From Paenibacillus tundrae (GTDB taxonomy: Bacteria; Bacillota; Bacilli; Paenibacillales; Paenibacillaceae): 64,000 nucleotides of DNA. The notes under the pieces were generated by a model. That model was given only the letters and a program-made list of their open reading frames with translations. It searched no databases and had not been told where the DNA came from. The stretch spans positions 1,302,001 to 1,366,000 of the forward strand of contig NZ_CP145605.1 in the NCBI RefSeq assembly GCF_036884255.1, in the 5' to 3' direction. The translations under genes were made by a program, and so were the position numbers. How positions within the stretch are numbered: position 1 is the first letter of the stretch; each line of letters starts with the position of its first letter. This document shows positions 1 to 9,347 of this stretch, piece after piece.

Positions 1-924
1 CTGGCGAATGTAGCTGATAAAGGCGTAGAGTACACCTACCTGTAATGACTCGCCAAGGACTGCCCGACCTCCTAACCAAACCATCATGACCAGTGCGGCA
101 TTGCCCAGAATATCAAATGTACGGTTGAAAATGACATTGGAACGAGCCTGAGTAATGTTGGCTTGCAGATGATCCTGATTTTTTTCCGAGAACCGTTTCT
201 TCTGTTCTTCCTCCTGATGAAAAGCTTGAATGAGGAACATGCCGGACAAGTTCTCAGCGGTAAACGCAATCAGACGAGAGAGACGTGTGCGTGCGTTCTG
301 ATAAGCTTTTCGTAGTCTGCTTCGAAATAGTACGGCAACTATAGCGATAATCGGTAACACAATGAGTGAATATCCTGCCAGTACCGGATCTAGTTGAAAC
401 ATGAAAAAGATAATGAGGACGAGCATCATGCCATCCCGAATCAGACTGAGCAGCACTTGCGTGAAGAAACTGCTGATCGTTTCCGTATCGCTGGAGACAT
501 TCGTAACCAGGCTGCCAATATGAAACCGATCAAAAAATGACATCGACATTTTGGAAATATGCCGGAATAGGTCTTTGCGAATACGAGAGACGATGTTCTG
601 ACCGACATGTTGCAACAGATTATTTTGTACATAAGTAAAAACAAAGCTGATGACAGCTAAGCCTAAATAAATGGCTGCGAGTTGAACCAGAAATGCAACA
701 CTTGTTTGACCTATCGCAAGATGGTCATCGATCGCAATTTTGACTAAATAAGGCTGAAGTAAGTCAGCAGAAATGCCGAGTAGTGAGCACAAAAAGATTC
801 CCAAAAAGGTAAGTCTATGCGGTTTGGCATATGCCATCATGGCTTTGAAGGAAGTGCGCTTACTCTGATCTGGTTCCGTTGTTGTTGTGGATGTTGTATC
901 TGCATCAGGTTTATGGTCACTCAA
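1..924 (-). CDS. ABC multidrug exporter, permease-ATPase half (BmrD/YheH-like), 3' part outside window
   Basis: Only the N-terminal part of this membrane subunit is present; the gene runs off the left edge before the ATPase domain. The translated part shows a charged, Thr-rich N-terminal tail and then hydrophobic spans typical of the type I ABC exporter membrane domain. I start it at a TTG (922-924) because a good AGGAGG site lies about 9 bases upstream and no better start exists there. It overlaps the last codons of the upstream exporter gene by 8 bases, so the two are translationally coupled and probably form a heterodimer like BmrC/BmrD of Bacillus. Substrate cannot be read from sequence. 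Confidence 0.85.
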   Translation of the reverse strand, partial: MSDHKPDADTTSTTTTEPDQSKRTSFKAMMAYAKPHRLTFLGIFLCSLLGISADLLQPYLVKIAIDDHLAIGQTSVAFLVQLAAIYLGLAVISFVFTYVQNNLLQHVGQNIVSRIRKDLFRHISKMSMSFFDRFHIGSLVTNVSSDTETISSFFTQVLLSLIRDGMMLVLIIFFMFQLDPVLAGYSLIVLPIIAIVAVLFRSRLRKAYQNARTRLSRLIAFTAENLSGMFLIQAFHQEEEQKKRFSEKNQDHLQANITQARSNVIFNRTFDILGNAALVMMVWLGGRAVLGESLQVGVLYAFISYIRQ

Positions 925-2659
925 GATGTAATCCCTCCTCCTGCAAACGATACGTTGCGGCATATAACCCATTCGCTGCCATCAACTGGGAGTGGGTGCC
1001 TTGTTCTGCGATACGCCCCTGATCAAGCACAATGATGTCATCTGCATGACGGACCGCGCTGATCCGATGTGAAATAATCAAAGTTGTTTTGCCTTTACCG
1101 ATCTCACGTAGACTTCGCAAAATGCCACTTTCAGTAACGGCATCCACAGCACTCATGCTGTCGTCCAAAATGAGCAACTCGGATTTCTTAATTAATCCCC
1201 GAGCCAAGCTGGTACGTTGGCGCTGTCCACCAGATAGGGTAAGTCCGCGCTCGCCGAGTAAAGTATCAAAGCGGTCTGGGAAACGTGTGATGTTATCGTA
1301 GATCATCGCTTGCTTCGCGCTGTGTTCAACGGTACCGAGCGACGCATTACGGTCGCTGAAGGCAATATTGTCTCGAATGGTGGTGCTGAATAAGAATCCA
1401 TCTTGCGGAACATAGGCAATGCGGGATCTCAGGCTCTCCAGTGATAAAGCGCGAATATCTGTACCATTCATGCGAATCGTTCCCTCGGGTGGTTCGTATG
1501 TACGAAGTAACAACTTGACCAAGGTGCTCTTGCCTGAACCAGTTCTGCCTACGATGCCAACCGTACGACCTGTACGAATATTCAGTCGAATATTACGGAG
1601 CGAAGGAGAAGAACTTCCTGGGTACGTAAAAGTCAGTTGGTCAATAGAGATATCGCTTACCTTATCAAGCGGCTGAGCCCCTGAACGTTCCCGTACATCT
1701 GGTACTTCTAGGAGCAGATCATTGACTCTCTCCAGTGAAGCTCCAGAGCGTTGCACGGTATTAATAACATTACCGATCTGCTGCAGCGGCCCCATAATAA
1801 TACGTAAATATAATGTCAGCGCTACAAAACTACCGAGCGTGATGGAATTCTGCATCGTTAGTATGCCGCCAACGAGCAGTGATACAACGAGTGAAATGGC
1901 ACCGAGTAGCGGAAGTAGAGCCTGGAATAGAGACGACAGGCGTACTAAGCGCAATTGTTTTGCTTTGATTGCATCAACGGTTGTGCCAAATCGCTCCTGA
2001 GCAACGTCTTCAATCGCAAATGTTTTGGTAACCCGGATGCCACCCAGCTGTTCTTCGGCAGCTTCGGTCATATTTGCCAGAGCCTCTTGCACGTCGCGGG
2101 AGCGCTTTCGAATGCGCGGTCCAAAAAATACGACCAGAAATGGGATAGCTAACAGCGGAATCACACTGATTAGAATTAGGCTCTGGGGTATCCCGCTAAG
2201 CAGCATCATGACAATACATGACAGCAACAGGAATGTTGCATTTGTCATCAATGTCACACCATTGGAGATGGCTTCACGTACTGATGTGACGTCGTTCATT
2301 ACATAGCTGAGCAGCTTGCCGTTACCTTGTTTGGAAAAATAATGCTCGCTCAGTTCGGAAAATTTGCTGAATATTCGCTCACGTGTCATGAATTCAAACC
2401 GACGGCCAAGCTTCATAATCATGAATTGTCCTGTACCAAACAGTAAATTATAAGCGATGGCAATAGCCAGTAAGGAGAGGCTGTACTGAACGACGGTGTT
2501 CATCTGAATTTTATGTTGCATTAACTGATCCGTGAAGCTGCCCAGAATTCGGGGTAAAGATGCCTGACCTACATTGGAGGCAATGATTAGAAGGATCGCG
2601 ACCAGATATACAGGCCAGTTGGCAACCACATAGCCTCGTAATAATCCTGTCTTGGACAT
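917..2659 (-). CDS. ABC multidrug exporter, permease-ATPase half (BmrC/YheI-like)
   Basis: A full-length half-transporter of 580 residues: an N-terminal membrane domain with about six spans, then a nucleotide-binding domain. Visible motifs are Walker A GRTGSGKST, signature LSGGQRQR, Walker B LLILDD and an H-loop ISHR. The residue after the Walker B Asp is Asp rather than the catalytic Glu, at about residue 500. The BmrC half of the heterodimeric Bacillus exporter BmrCD is known for the same degenerate site. With the downstream coupled subunit it should form an ATP-driven drug or lipid efflux pump in the cytoplasmic membrane. The ATG has an AAGGAGAACC site just upstream. Confidence 0.9.
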   Translation of the reverse strand: MSKTGLLRGYVVANWPVYLVAILLIIASNVGQASLPRILGSFTDQLMQHKIQMNTVVQYSLSLLAIAIAYNLLFGTGQFMIMKLGRRFEFMTRERIFSKFSELSEHYFSKQGNGKLLSYVMNDVTSVREAISNGVTLMTNATFLLLSCIVMMLLSGIPQSLILISVIPLLAIPFLVVFFGPRIRKRSRDVQEALANMTEAAEEQLGGIRVTKTFAIEDVAQERFGTTVDAIKAKQLRLVRLSSLFQALLPLLGAISLVVSLLVGGILTMQNSITLGSFVALTLYLRIIMGPLQQIGNVINTVQRSGASLERVNDLLLEVPDVRERSGAQPLDKVSDISIDQLTFTYPGSSSPSLRNIRLNIRTGRTVGIVGRTGSGKSTLVKLLLRTYEPPEGTIRMNGTDIRALSLESLRSRIAYVPQDGFLFSTTIRDNIAFSDRNASLGTVEHSAKQAMIYDNITRFPDRFDTLLGERGLTLSGGQRQRTSLARGLIKKSELLILDDSMSAVDAVTESGILRSLREIGKGKTTLIISHRISAVRHADDIIVLDQGRIAEQGTHSQLMAANGLYAATYRLQEEGLHLE

Positions 2660-3037
2660 AAGATAGGTTCTCCTTTGTTCAGATAAGAAGTGTCTTCGGA
2701 AGCGAAGTCAGCAAAAGGGCCGACACCTGATATTAGCGCGCCGTGCCCTCTTACTGTATGCAATCTAGTTTGTAATTTATCCGTCATTCAATGAATTTCT
2801 CTATACTTATTTTTGCTCTATTCCGTACGGATGTCAACAAAGCAAGTAAGCATGGATGCAGGAAAATGGGTCGACATAGAACGGATATAAAACGAATATG
2901 GAAAGGATCAAGGAACGTTGTGTCTCTCTCATTATTCATCCTAAAGTCGATTTGGTGAAACATTTTTGAACAGTATCCCGTCTGTAGGATTGAACAGGTA
3001 AAAAATAGGGTTTACTAATCATAGGAGGTGCCAAGGC
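2660..3037. promoter_or_regulatory. divergent intergenic region between exporter and SLH gene
   Basis: No confident gene is seen. On the minus strand an open frame starts at an ATG at 2787 and runs into the exporter gene out of frame. It has no good ribosome site. A modest GC-rich hairpin with a short T-run lies at about 2715-2752 on that strand. Bacillus bmrCD is controlled by a translated leader (bmrB), so a leader peptide here is conceivable but unproven. The right end carries the AGGAGGTG ribosome site of the SLH gene. Confidence 0.3.
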
Positions 3038-3964
3038 ATGAAACATAAAAAAGGATTGGCGGCAACGCTTGCACTATGCGTGTCATTAACGGCAGGAGGT
3101 GCTTCGGTACTCGCTTTTTCAGATGTGAAGGATGAAGGGCAAAAAACAGTTGTGGATACATTGAAATCGAAAGGCATCGTGAACGGTGTGACCTCAGATC
3201 TATTCCGTCCAGATCAGGCATTGTCAGAGCCACAAGGTGTGCAGTTGATTGTAAAGGCATTTGGTTTGAAAAATGAATATGCTGCTGCTTCAGCGGCTCA
3301 AAATAAAATTAGTCCAGACACATGGTATGCTGATGCTGTACAGGCTGCAACGCAGAATGGTCTGTCCATTCCGGTCGAGTTGAATCCGCAAGGGGAGATG
3401 ACGCGTGAACAGTTTGTCATTTTACTCCACGAAGGTATTAACACAACAGGTAACTATCCAGTGATCATGAAGTATAATCTTGTGAATGACGAAGATAAAA
3501 TTGGTAAGGACGCCAAATCTGCGGTTCAGAACCTGCTGAATATGAACATCATTGAACTGGATAAGGACGGTAACTTCCGTCCAGATCAGTCGCTTACCCG
3601 TATGGAGGCTGCAAGCATGATCTTCAATGCACTTGAATTTGTGGATTCGCATGGAAATGGTGGTTCGTCTGAACCCGCTCCAACCGAGCCGGGCGAGGGT
3701 CAACAAGGAATCGTACCAAGCGTGACAACGACGAAGGTCGATGATAAAACGACGAAAGTTAAGCTGACGGCTGAAATGCCGCATCCTGGTTATGGCTTGA
3801 AGATTGATGATGTGAAGCTGGAGAAGGATGGACGTGCGATCGTGCTCTACACTATTGTTCAGCCTGATCCTGACATGATGTATCCAATGGTTATTACGAA
3901 TGTAACTGCTGAGACAGATATTCCTACAGGCTACACAGCAGAAGTACAGCCATCAGGTAAGTAA
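3038..3964 (+). CDS. secreted SLH-domain protein with PrcB-like C-terminal domain
   Basis: This is a 308-residue secreted protein with a clear signal peptide (KKG start, hydrophobic core, Ala-rich cleavage region). Three SLH repeats follow, at about residues 30-80, 85-135 and 140-200. They are recognisable from FSDV-type openings and the F-R-P-D-Q signature in the first and third. SLH repeats bind secondary cell-wall polymers, so the protein should sit on the cell surface. After a Gly/Ser/Pro-rich linker, the last 85 residues (starting near HPGYGLKIDDV) resemble the PrcB C-terminal domain found near secreted proteases. The ATG at 3038 is preceded by AGGAGGTG. It is monocistronic, with a terminator right after it. 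Confidence 0.85.
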   Translation: MKHKKGLAATLALCVSLTAGGASVLAFSDVKDEGQKTVVDTLKSKGIVNGVTSDLFRPDQALSEPQGVQLIVKAFGLKNEYAAASAAQNKISPDTWYADAVQAATQNGLSIPVELNPQGEMTREQFVILLHEGINTTGNYPVIMKYNLVNDEDKIGKDAKSAVQNLLNMNIIELDKDGNFRPDQSLTRMEAASMIFNALEFVDSHGNGGSSEPAPTEPGEGQQGIVPSVTTTKVDDKTTKVKLTAEMPHPGYGLKIDDVKLEKDGRAIVLYTIVQPDPDMMYPMVITNVTAETDIPTGYTAEVQPSGK

Positions 3965-3999
3965 AATTAGAATAGTATCTATATATCGACGTTAACTCG

Positions 4000-4040
4000 A
4001 ACCCTACCTTTTATGCATATGCATGAAGGGTGGGGTTTTT
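4000..4040 (+). terminator. intrinsic terminator after the SLH gene
   Basis: An 11-bp stem (AACCCTACCTT pairing with AAGGGTGGGGTT, with G-U pairs) closes a loop and is followed by five T residues. Confidence 0.8.
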
Positions 4041-4179
4041 GAGTTGAATCTGTTATTCGTTCAATTCCTGTAATCTCACAGGTAATAATCTATATTTTGA
4101 CAGGTTAAATTTCTTCAACAAAAAAGATAACATAAATAGTATTTATAATAAGACTAATGTATAGAGGTGTTATGGATTC

Positions 4180-5919
4180 ATGAATCCATCTCGGGTAGTA
4201 ATTATTGAAATTTTAAATCAAAGTAAAAAAATCATTTTTTTGATTCTATTGTTCAATATCTCTGCCTCGTTAGTCTCAATTGTACAACCACTATTAATCA
4301 AGAGTTTATTTGATAACATTTTGCCTGGAAAGCAGATTGGAACCGCTACATTATATATTGTACTTCTTGTATGCATTCCTATTGTTTATGCCGCGTTTCA
4401 TAGCTTTACTGCTTATTATAACAACGAATTGGGAAATAAGTTATCTGAAAAACTTCGTCTTCGATTGTTTTCACAATTGCTGGCGAGCAGACCGAAGCAT
4501 GTCGATAAGATCGGAAGAGGAGAAATCATCAACCGAATTACATCGCAAGTGGGAATGTTATGTGAAATCTTTGTCGTAGAGACCATAATGTCTATCGTAT
4601 CTAATGCTTTTTTACTGATAGCTACGTTGTGGATTATGTTGTCCATGAGTATGGAGCTTACGTTAGTAGCTGTTATTTCATTTCCTGTGTTTATGTATGG
4701 CTTCAAACGTTTCAGAAACAAGACAGAGAAGCTGGATAAGCAATATTATGGAATTTTGGAAAAGGGTATCGGGTATTTGAATGATTTTTTTCACAATTTA
4801 AAAGCTGTACATATGTCTAACGGACATGAGGCTGAACAAAAACGCTGGAGTGACTGGAATGATCAGGCATGGAAGATTTCCAAACAATCTCGTGTGTTTC
4901 ATCATATGATTTTAAACCTCGTTGCGGATACAGTAATCTCCTTGATTACTGGTGTGATTTATGGCTACAGTCTGTACCTGATTCTAAAAGGTGAAATCTC
5001 ACCAGGTACATTACTGGCGTTTATTGTGATTCTTCCAAGATTGTACAGCATATTTAAATCGCTATTTACGATGAATATTGATATGAGCCGAATGAAGGTT
5101 ATTATGAATAACCTGAATGAGATTTTGGAGTTGGAAAAGATTGAATCAGGTATTAAGGTACCTGATTATAACAGAGCTCCTCGAATTCAGATGAACAATG
5201 TATCTTATCGTTATACGAAAGAAGATTCTTCTGGTATTTCGAACTTCACTTTGGATATTAAGCCAGGGGATTTTGTGGGCATTATTGGATTAAGTGGGTC
5301 AGGAAAATCTACGATTTTTGAATTAATTCACAGATATATGGAGCCGGATGACGGAGAGATCTTACTGGACGGAACTCCAGTTAAAGAACTGAATCTTCAG
5401 GAATTAAGAAAATATGTGGGCTATTCCCCGCAAAAGGGAGTGCTTTGGAACTTATCTATTTTGGAAAACATTATTTATCCACTTCAACGAGAAGACTTGG
5501 ATGAAGAGACGCTGCTCAGATTTAATACTGCGGTTGAAATGGCTCATGGTAAAGCATTTGTTGAGGCTATGCCTGAGCAATATGAGAAGAAGGTTGAAAG
5601 CCACGGAGATAACCTCTCTGGTGGAGAAATCCAAAGAATTTTGTTAGCGAGGACATTCATGACTCCATCCCGCGTACTGCTGCTGGACGAGTATACCTCT
5701 GCTCTTGATGCCATGACAGAGAGTAACTTGAATGATACATTATTGAATTTAAAAGGGCAGCAGACGATTTTAGTCATTGCACATAGACTCTCGACGGTTA
5801 AGAATGCAGATTACATCCTGGTGGTCGAAAAGGGACAGATTGTAGAGCAAGGTAGCCCAGAAGAATTGCATTTCCGCAAGGGTGTCTTTTATAAGATGAC
5901 AGAAAAGCAGAGAATATAG
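4180..5919 (+). CDS. ABC transporter, fused permease and ATPase (exporter type)
   Basis: A 579-residue type I ABC exporter half-molecule. The N-terminal membrane domain covers about residues 1-310 with hydrophobic spans beginning near residue 18. The ATPase domain has Walker A GLSGSGKST near residue 370, signature LSGGEIQR near 478, a complete Walker B LLLDE near 500 and an H-loop AHRLS. Unlike the exporter pair at the left edge it has a canonical catalytic Glu, and it stands alone, so it probably works as a homodimer. The substrate is unknown. The coding sequence is more AT-rich than its neighbours. The start at 4180 is chosen because an upstream ATG at 4172 runs into a stop. Confidence 0.85.
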   Translation: MNPSRVVIIEILNQSKKIIFLILLFNISASLVSIVQPLLIKSLFDNILPGKQIGTATLYIVLLVCIPIVYAAFHSFTAYYNNELGNKLSEKLRLRLFSQLLASRPKHVDKIGRGEIINRITSQVGMLCEIFVVETIMSIVSNAFLLIATLWIMLSMSMELTLVAVISFPVFMYGFKRFRNKTEKLDKQYYGILEKGIGYLNDFFHNLKAVHMSNGHEAEQKRWSDWNDQAWKISKQSRVFHHMILNLVADTVISLITGVIYGYSLYLILKGEISPGTLLAFIVILPRLYSIFKSLFTMNIDMSRMKVIMNNLNEILELEKIESGIKVPDYNRAPRIQMNNVSYRYTKEDSSGISNFTLDIKPGDFVGIIGLSGSGKSTIFELIHRYMEPDDGEILLDGTPVKELNLQELRKYVGYSPQKGVLWNLSILENIIYPLQREDLDEETLLRFNTAVEMAHGKAFVEAMPEQYEKKVESHGDNLSGGEIQRILLARTFMTPSRVLLLDEYTSALDAMTESNLNDTLLNLKGQQTILVIAHRLSTVKNADYILVVEKGQIVEQGSPEELHFRKGVFYKMTEKQRI

Positions 5920-5976
5920 CGATGTCCACTTTTGAAATGATGATAAATATGATAAACATGGCTGCTCATGATAATG

Positions 5977-6016
5977 AAATACTCCCCTTCAAGATTACCT
6001 TGAAAAGGGAGTATTT
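5977..6016. terminator. convergent terminator between ABC and GH43 genes
   Basis: A long stem (AAATACTCCCC... pairing with ...GGGAGTATTT) with a second matched pair CTTCAAG/CTTGAA inside sits between two convergent genes, so it probably ends transcription from both sides. Confidence 0.75.
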
Positions 6017-6059
6017 GGAATTTTATTCAACTATATATAAGAGGTAGTTAATCAGGATT

Positions 6060-7577
6060 TTAATCCTCCAATGGTTCATAATCGAACCAATTGAAACTTG
6101 CAGGTGCGCCATTTCCTGATGGACTGCTGGCATACATCGCAGCGATGACCCCTGTGAAACCGCCTGCTACTTCAGTAGAGAGCAGATGTGTCTCACCTGA
6201 GCCAACCTCCAGTTCTGGAGATGAATTTTGCTGAATGGAGAAAAGGAATTGCTCAGGCTTAGTGTGAATCTTCAAGATTACGGGGCCAGCCTCACAAGCA
6301 ACCCATTGCTCGGTTCTTAGGGAGCCGACTGTGCGACGGAGTAGGATCTTTTTCTGCCCGTTTACCTGTTTGATCGCCAGATCATAATGATATTTGGGAT
6401 TCATATACAAGGTTAAGCCGGCTTCTTCACCGTCCTCCTGTGGCTCAAATGTTAGTTCAGTTGCGATATGGGACGTAAAATGTGTCAACCGGCGACCAAC
6501 AAAAGCAGGATTACCTACATCATCAAGGGAAACTGCGGTTCCGCGCAGCACGAGCTGACCAGGTTGTTCCTCTAGCGACCAGCTTCCGGGTGCAGGGTTA
6601 CGCAAGAACATCCATTCCAAACCAAGTGTTGGTTCCTTAAAATCATCGCGTACGCTTGGTGCTGTCCATTGTACTTGAGGTAGCTCAGGCGCATCCATAA
6701 CAGGCTTAATGTTCCCATTGTCCCCAATGATTGGCCAGCCTTCATCCGTCCAAGTCACAGGTGCAAGAAATGTTTCACGTCCCAGATGATGGCGCATTGG
6801 ATAAGAAGGAGGACGCATACCAAGACAGACAGCCCACCATGTACCATCTTGAGCTTGAACCAGATCTGCGTGTCCAGCGGCATGGATGCTACTCTTCATA
6901 CTGCGATTCGATAAAATTGGGTTGTGAGGACATGCATCAAATGGTCCGTATGGGTTCGTGCTCCGGGCGATAGTTTCCATATGACCGTATTCGGTGCCAC
7001 CTTCGGCAATCATGAGATAATACAGATCGTTAATTTTGTACAAATGGGGCGCCTCTGGGGCAGCTCCACCTGTTCCGCGCCAGATGAGTCGGCTATCTGT
7101 AAGCTGCTTCCCGGTAGTGATATCGATCTCGCACTGATATATTCCTTCGCCTTCATCGCCATTCTGCGCGGATTGGAAATACACACGACCATCATCGTCG
7201 AAGAGCAGAGAAGGATCTATCCCTCCCTGTGCAACAAAAATCGGATCAGACCATGGGCCTGCTGGATCTTGGGTGCGAACAATCAAGTTTCCACCCGCGC
7301 CGATATTGGTTGTTGTCATGTAGAACCAGCCCTCATGGTGACGGATGGTCGGTGCATATATACCGCCGGAACTCCACGCTTTACTTAGAGGGAGTTGTGT
7401 TAGCGAGGTTAGACAATGTCCAATTTGTTGCCAGTGCACAAGATCCTTGCTATGGAAAATAGGTACACCCGGAGAGTATTCAAATGTACTTGTTACCAGA
7501 TAATAATCTTCGTTTACGCGGCAGATACTCGGATCGGGGTAAAAACCTGGAATCACCGGGTTCGTATATTTTGTCAT
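6060..7577 (-). CDS. GH43 family beta-xylosidase
   Basis: A 505-residue glycoside hydrolase without a signal peptide, so it should act in the cytoplasm on imported xylo-oligosaccharides. The N-terminal five-bladed propeller carries the GH43 triad: general base Asp15 in the FYPDPS motif, pKa modulator Asp121 in GIDPS and general acid Glu175 in APEAPHL. The C-terminal 200 residues form the beta-sandwich module typical of the GH43_11 xylan beta-xylosidase group; arabinofuranosidase side activity is common in that group. The gene is divergent from an AraC regulator that probably controls it, and a cre-like element lies between them. Confidence 0.9.
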   Translation of the reverse strand: MTKYTNPVIPGFYPDPSICRVNEDYYLVTSTFEYSPGVPIFHSKDLVHWQQIGHCLTSLTQLPLSKAWSSGGIYAPTIRHHEGWFYMTTTNIGAGGNLIVRTQDPAGPWSDPIFVAQGGIDPSLLFDDDGRVYFQSAQNGDEGEGIYQCEIDITTGKQLTDSRLIWRGTGGAAPEAPHLYKINDLYYLMIAEGGTEYGHMETIARSTNPYGPFDACPHNPILSNRSMKSSIHAAGHADLVQAQDGTWWAVCLGMRPPSYPMRHHLGRETFLAPVTWTDEGWPIIGDNGNIKPVMDAPELPQVQWTAPSVRDDFKEPTLGLEWMFLRNPAPGSWSLEEQPGQLVLRGTAVSLDDVGNPAFVGRRLTHFTSHIATELTFEPQEDGEEAGLTLYMNPKYHYDLAIKQVNGQKKILLRRTVGSLRTEQWVACEAGPVILKIHTKPEQFLFSIQQNSSPELEVGSGETHLLSTEVAGGFTGVIAAMYASSPSGNGAPASFNWFDYEPLED

Positions 7578-7686
7578 GTTAGGCTCCTATTCATATGAGA
7601 GTTATGGGTAACTTACGGCACATTAGCGAATCCGAGCTACCGTCTGGCGTGAGCTCCTCATTCGCAGTGCCTTGTTATAAGGAAAA

Positions 7687-7705
7687 GTATAGCGGTTACA
7701 ACCGC
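7687..7705 (-). promoter_or_regulatory. cre-like site / dyad upstream of the GH43 xylosidase
   Basis: On the minus strand TGTAACCGCTATAC matches the catabolite-repression consensus TGWAANCGNTNWCA at 12 of 14 positions. It overlaps a perfect dyad GCGGTT-AC-AACCGC (7692-7705). It lies about 115 bases upstream of the xylosidase start and between divergent genes. A CcpA site or an AraC-type operator are both possible. Confidence 0.45.
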
Positions 7706-7781
7706 CCTTTACCTTGATTTTTCGGACTTGGAGTAGCATGATATAGACATACGAACCCAACATTGTTCGGAGGGAATGCTT

Positions 7782-8648
7782 TTGAGTAATGCATATCTGA
7801 GATGGTTTACGTCAGATAAGGAATTCCCGTTTTTCATTCAGTATGGTGGGCATGAGACAGATATGGAGCTTCACAATCATATGGATTTCACGGAGCTTGT
7901 GATCGTTCTGAATGGTCATGCGACCCATGTTGTAAATAACGAGGAGTTTTTTATTAAGAAGGGGAATGTATTTGTCATCAATGGCGAGACACACCATGCG
8001 TATATCGACCCTCATGATTTTAGAATATGTAACATTATGTTCAAGCCTGACATGCTTTCATCAACGGGGCCTGACCTAAGGAAGTCGAATGGATTTCAAG
8101 CATTGTTTGTGTTGGAACCGTTTTATCGTCATATCCACTCGTTCCCCAGCCTGCTTGCCTTACCTATTTCTAGTCTGGAATATATTGAAGCGCTGATTTC
8201 ATTCATGGTTGAGGAATATGAGGCGAAGCAGCAAGGGTATCAGACGATGCTGATCGCACGTCTAACGGAGATGGCAGTATATTTGTCGAGGCAGTATGAT
8301 ACCCAGGAGAAGGGTGGCAGGGGCAATAATCTGATGCATCTAGCCAATGCCATTTCCTATATTGAAGATCAGTATCTGAAGCCATTATCGCTGGAGGATA
8401 TTGCGGGAAAATCAAACATATCGATCAGGCATCTCAATCGGATCTTTCGATCCTACTATCAGATGACGCCTATTTCGTATGTACATAAGCTGCGTCTAGA
8501 GAAGGCATGTCATCTGCTGAAAAATAGCAATCTGTCCATCACCCAAATCTCGTATGATTGCGGATTTAACGATAGCAATTATTTTACTCGTCAGTTTAAG
8601 AAAGCCTATGGCGTGTCTCCCAAAAACTACAGGCAGAATTTGCACTGA
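7782..8648 (+). CDS. AraC-family transcriptional regulator
   Basis: A sugar-responsive activator with an N-terminal cupin-like sensing domain (HNHMDFTELV region with metal/ligand-type His residues) and a C-terminal double helix-turn-helix DNA-binding domain of about 100 residues. The latter ends in the AraC signature (ISYDCGFNDSNYFTRQFKKA). I place the start at TTG 7782 rather than ATG 7776, because the GGAGGG ribosome site ends only one base before that ATG but sits about 8 bases before the TTG. Being divergent from the xylosidase, it most likely activates that gene on xylan-derived sugars; this is inference from position. Confidence 0.85.
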   Translation: MSNAYLRWFTSDKEFPFFIQYGGHETDMELHNHMDFTELVIVLNGHATHVVNNEEFFIKKGNVFVINGETHHAYIDPHDFRICNIMFKPDMLSSTGPDLRKSNGFQALFVLEPFYRHIHSFPSLLALPISSLEYIEALISFMVEEYEAKQQGYQTMLIARLTEMAVYLSRQYDTQEKGGRGNNLMHLANAISYIEDQYLKPLSLEDIAGKSNISIRHLNRIFRSYYQMTPISYVHKLRLEKACHLLKNSNLSITQISYDCGFNDSNYFTRQFKKAYGVSPKNYRQNLH

Positions 8649-8656
8649 TCAACGAA

Positions 8657-8730
8657 GAGGATCTCCCTTATCGTGCGGGTTCAAAAGCGGACTTTATGAA
8701 CAAGCTCTTTTCGGAGATCCTCCTTTTTAT
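8657..8730 (+). terminator. terminator after AraC regulator
   Basis: GAGGATCTCC pairs with GGAGATCCTC across a long loop, followed by CTTTTTATTTTTT. It overlaps the 3' end of the convergent YdeI-like gene. Confidence 0.7.
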
Positions 8731-9329
8731 TTTTTCGTGATATTGGTGAAATCTTCATAGTGATAATCTAAGAGTCGTCCATGATCATGCCACTGACCGT
8801 ACATCTGGTTTGCCTCTGTATGGGTGATCAATTTGTTCAATCTGCGCTGGAATAGCACAGGCTGATGCTTCACGCTTTGGATCGTATCGATTCGAACCCG
8901 CTGGTAGAGAGCAGGGAATGCCAAGAAATTGGTATAGGTCATGGGATTCACTTTCAGTCTTCGCTTAATAACATCATCAATGATGAACGCATTGGGATCC
9001 ATCTCAGGTAGAACCTTTCTACCTTCGTCATGCATGAGTCCCAGCGCTTCAAGGCGACGAACACGTTCTTTGTTTAGCTCAGTCCACGAGCTTTGTTTGC
9101 TTCGGGGAGATAAGCGTTGCGCTAGATGATGCTCGGATATTTTTTTCTTTATTCCATCAATCCAACCATAACATAGTGACTCTTCTACGGCATCCAAGTA
9201 CAACAGTGTATTTGGGCTTGGTTTGAGACTAATGGTTACCCAGCAACACGTCTGAGTGCTACCATGCTCGTGTAACCAAGCTCTCAATTCTTCTCTTGAT
9301 GTAGCAGCCAAATGATTGTTAATTTCCAC
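8727..9329 (-). CDS. YdeI/OmpD-associated family protein
   Basis: A 200-residue protein matching the YdeI/OmpD-associated (bacteriocin-protection) family. The family core is visible as ESLCYGWIDGIKK followed by RLSPRSKQSSWTELNKER. The biochemical role of this family is not settled. Translation starts at a GTG (9327-9329), because the upstream ATG is closed after five codons and a GGTGGTGG site precedes the GTG. It lies 18 bases after the DinB-like gene and is probably cotranscribed with it. Confidence 0.85.
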   Translation of the reverse strand: MEINNHLAATSREELRAWLHEHGSTQTCCWVTISLKPSPNTLLYLDAVEESLCYGWIDGIKKKISEHHLAQRLSPRSKQSSWTELNKERVRRLEALGLMHDEGRKVLPEMDPNAFIIDDVIKRRLKVNPMTYTNFLAFPALYQRVRIDTIQSVKHQPVLFQRRLNKLITHTEANQMYGQWHDHGRLLDYHYEDFTNITKK

Positions 9330-9347
9330 AGTTCATTCCACCACCGT

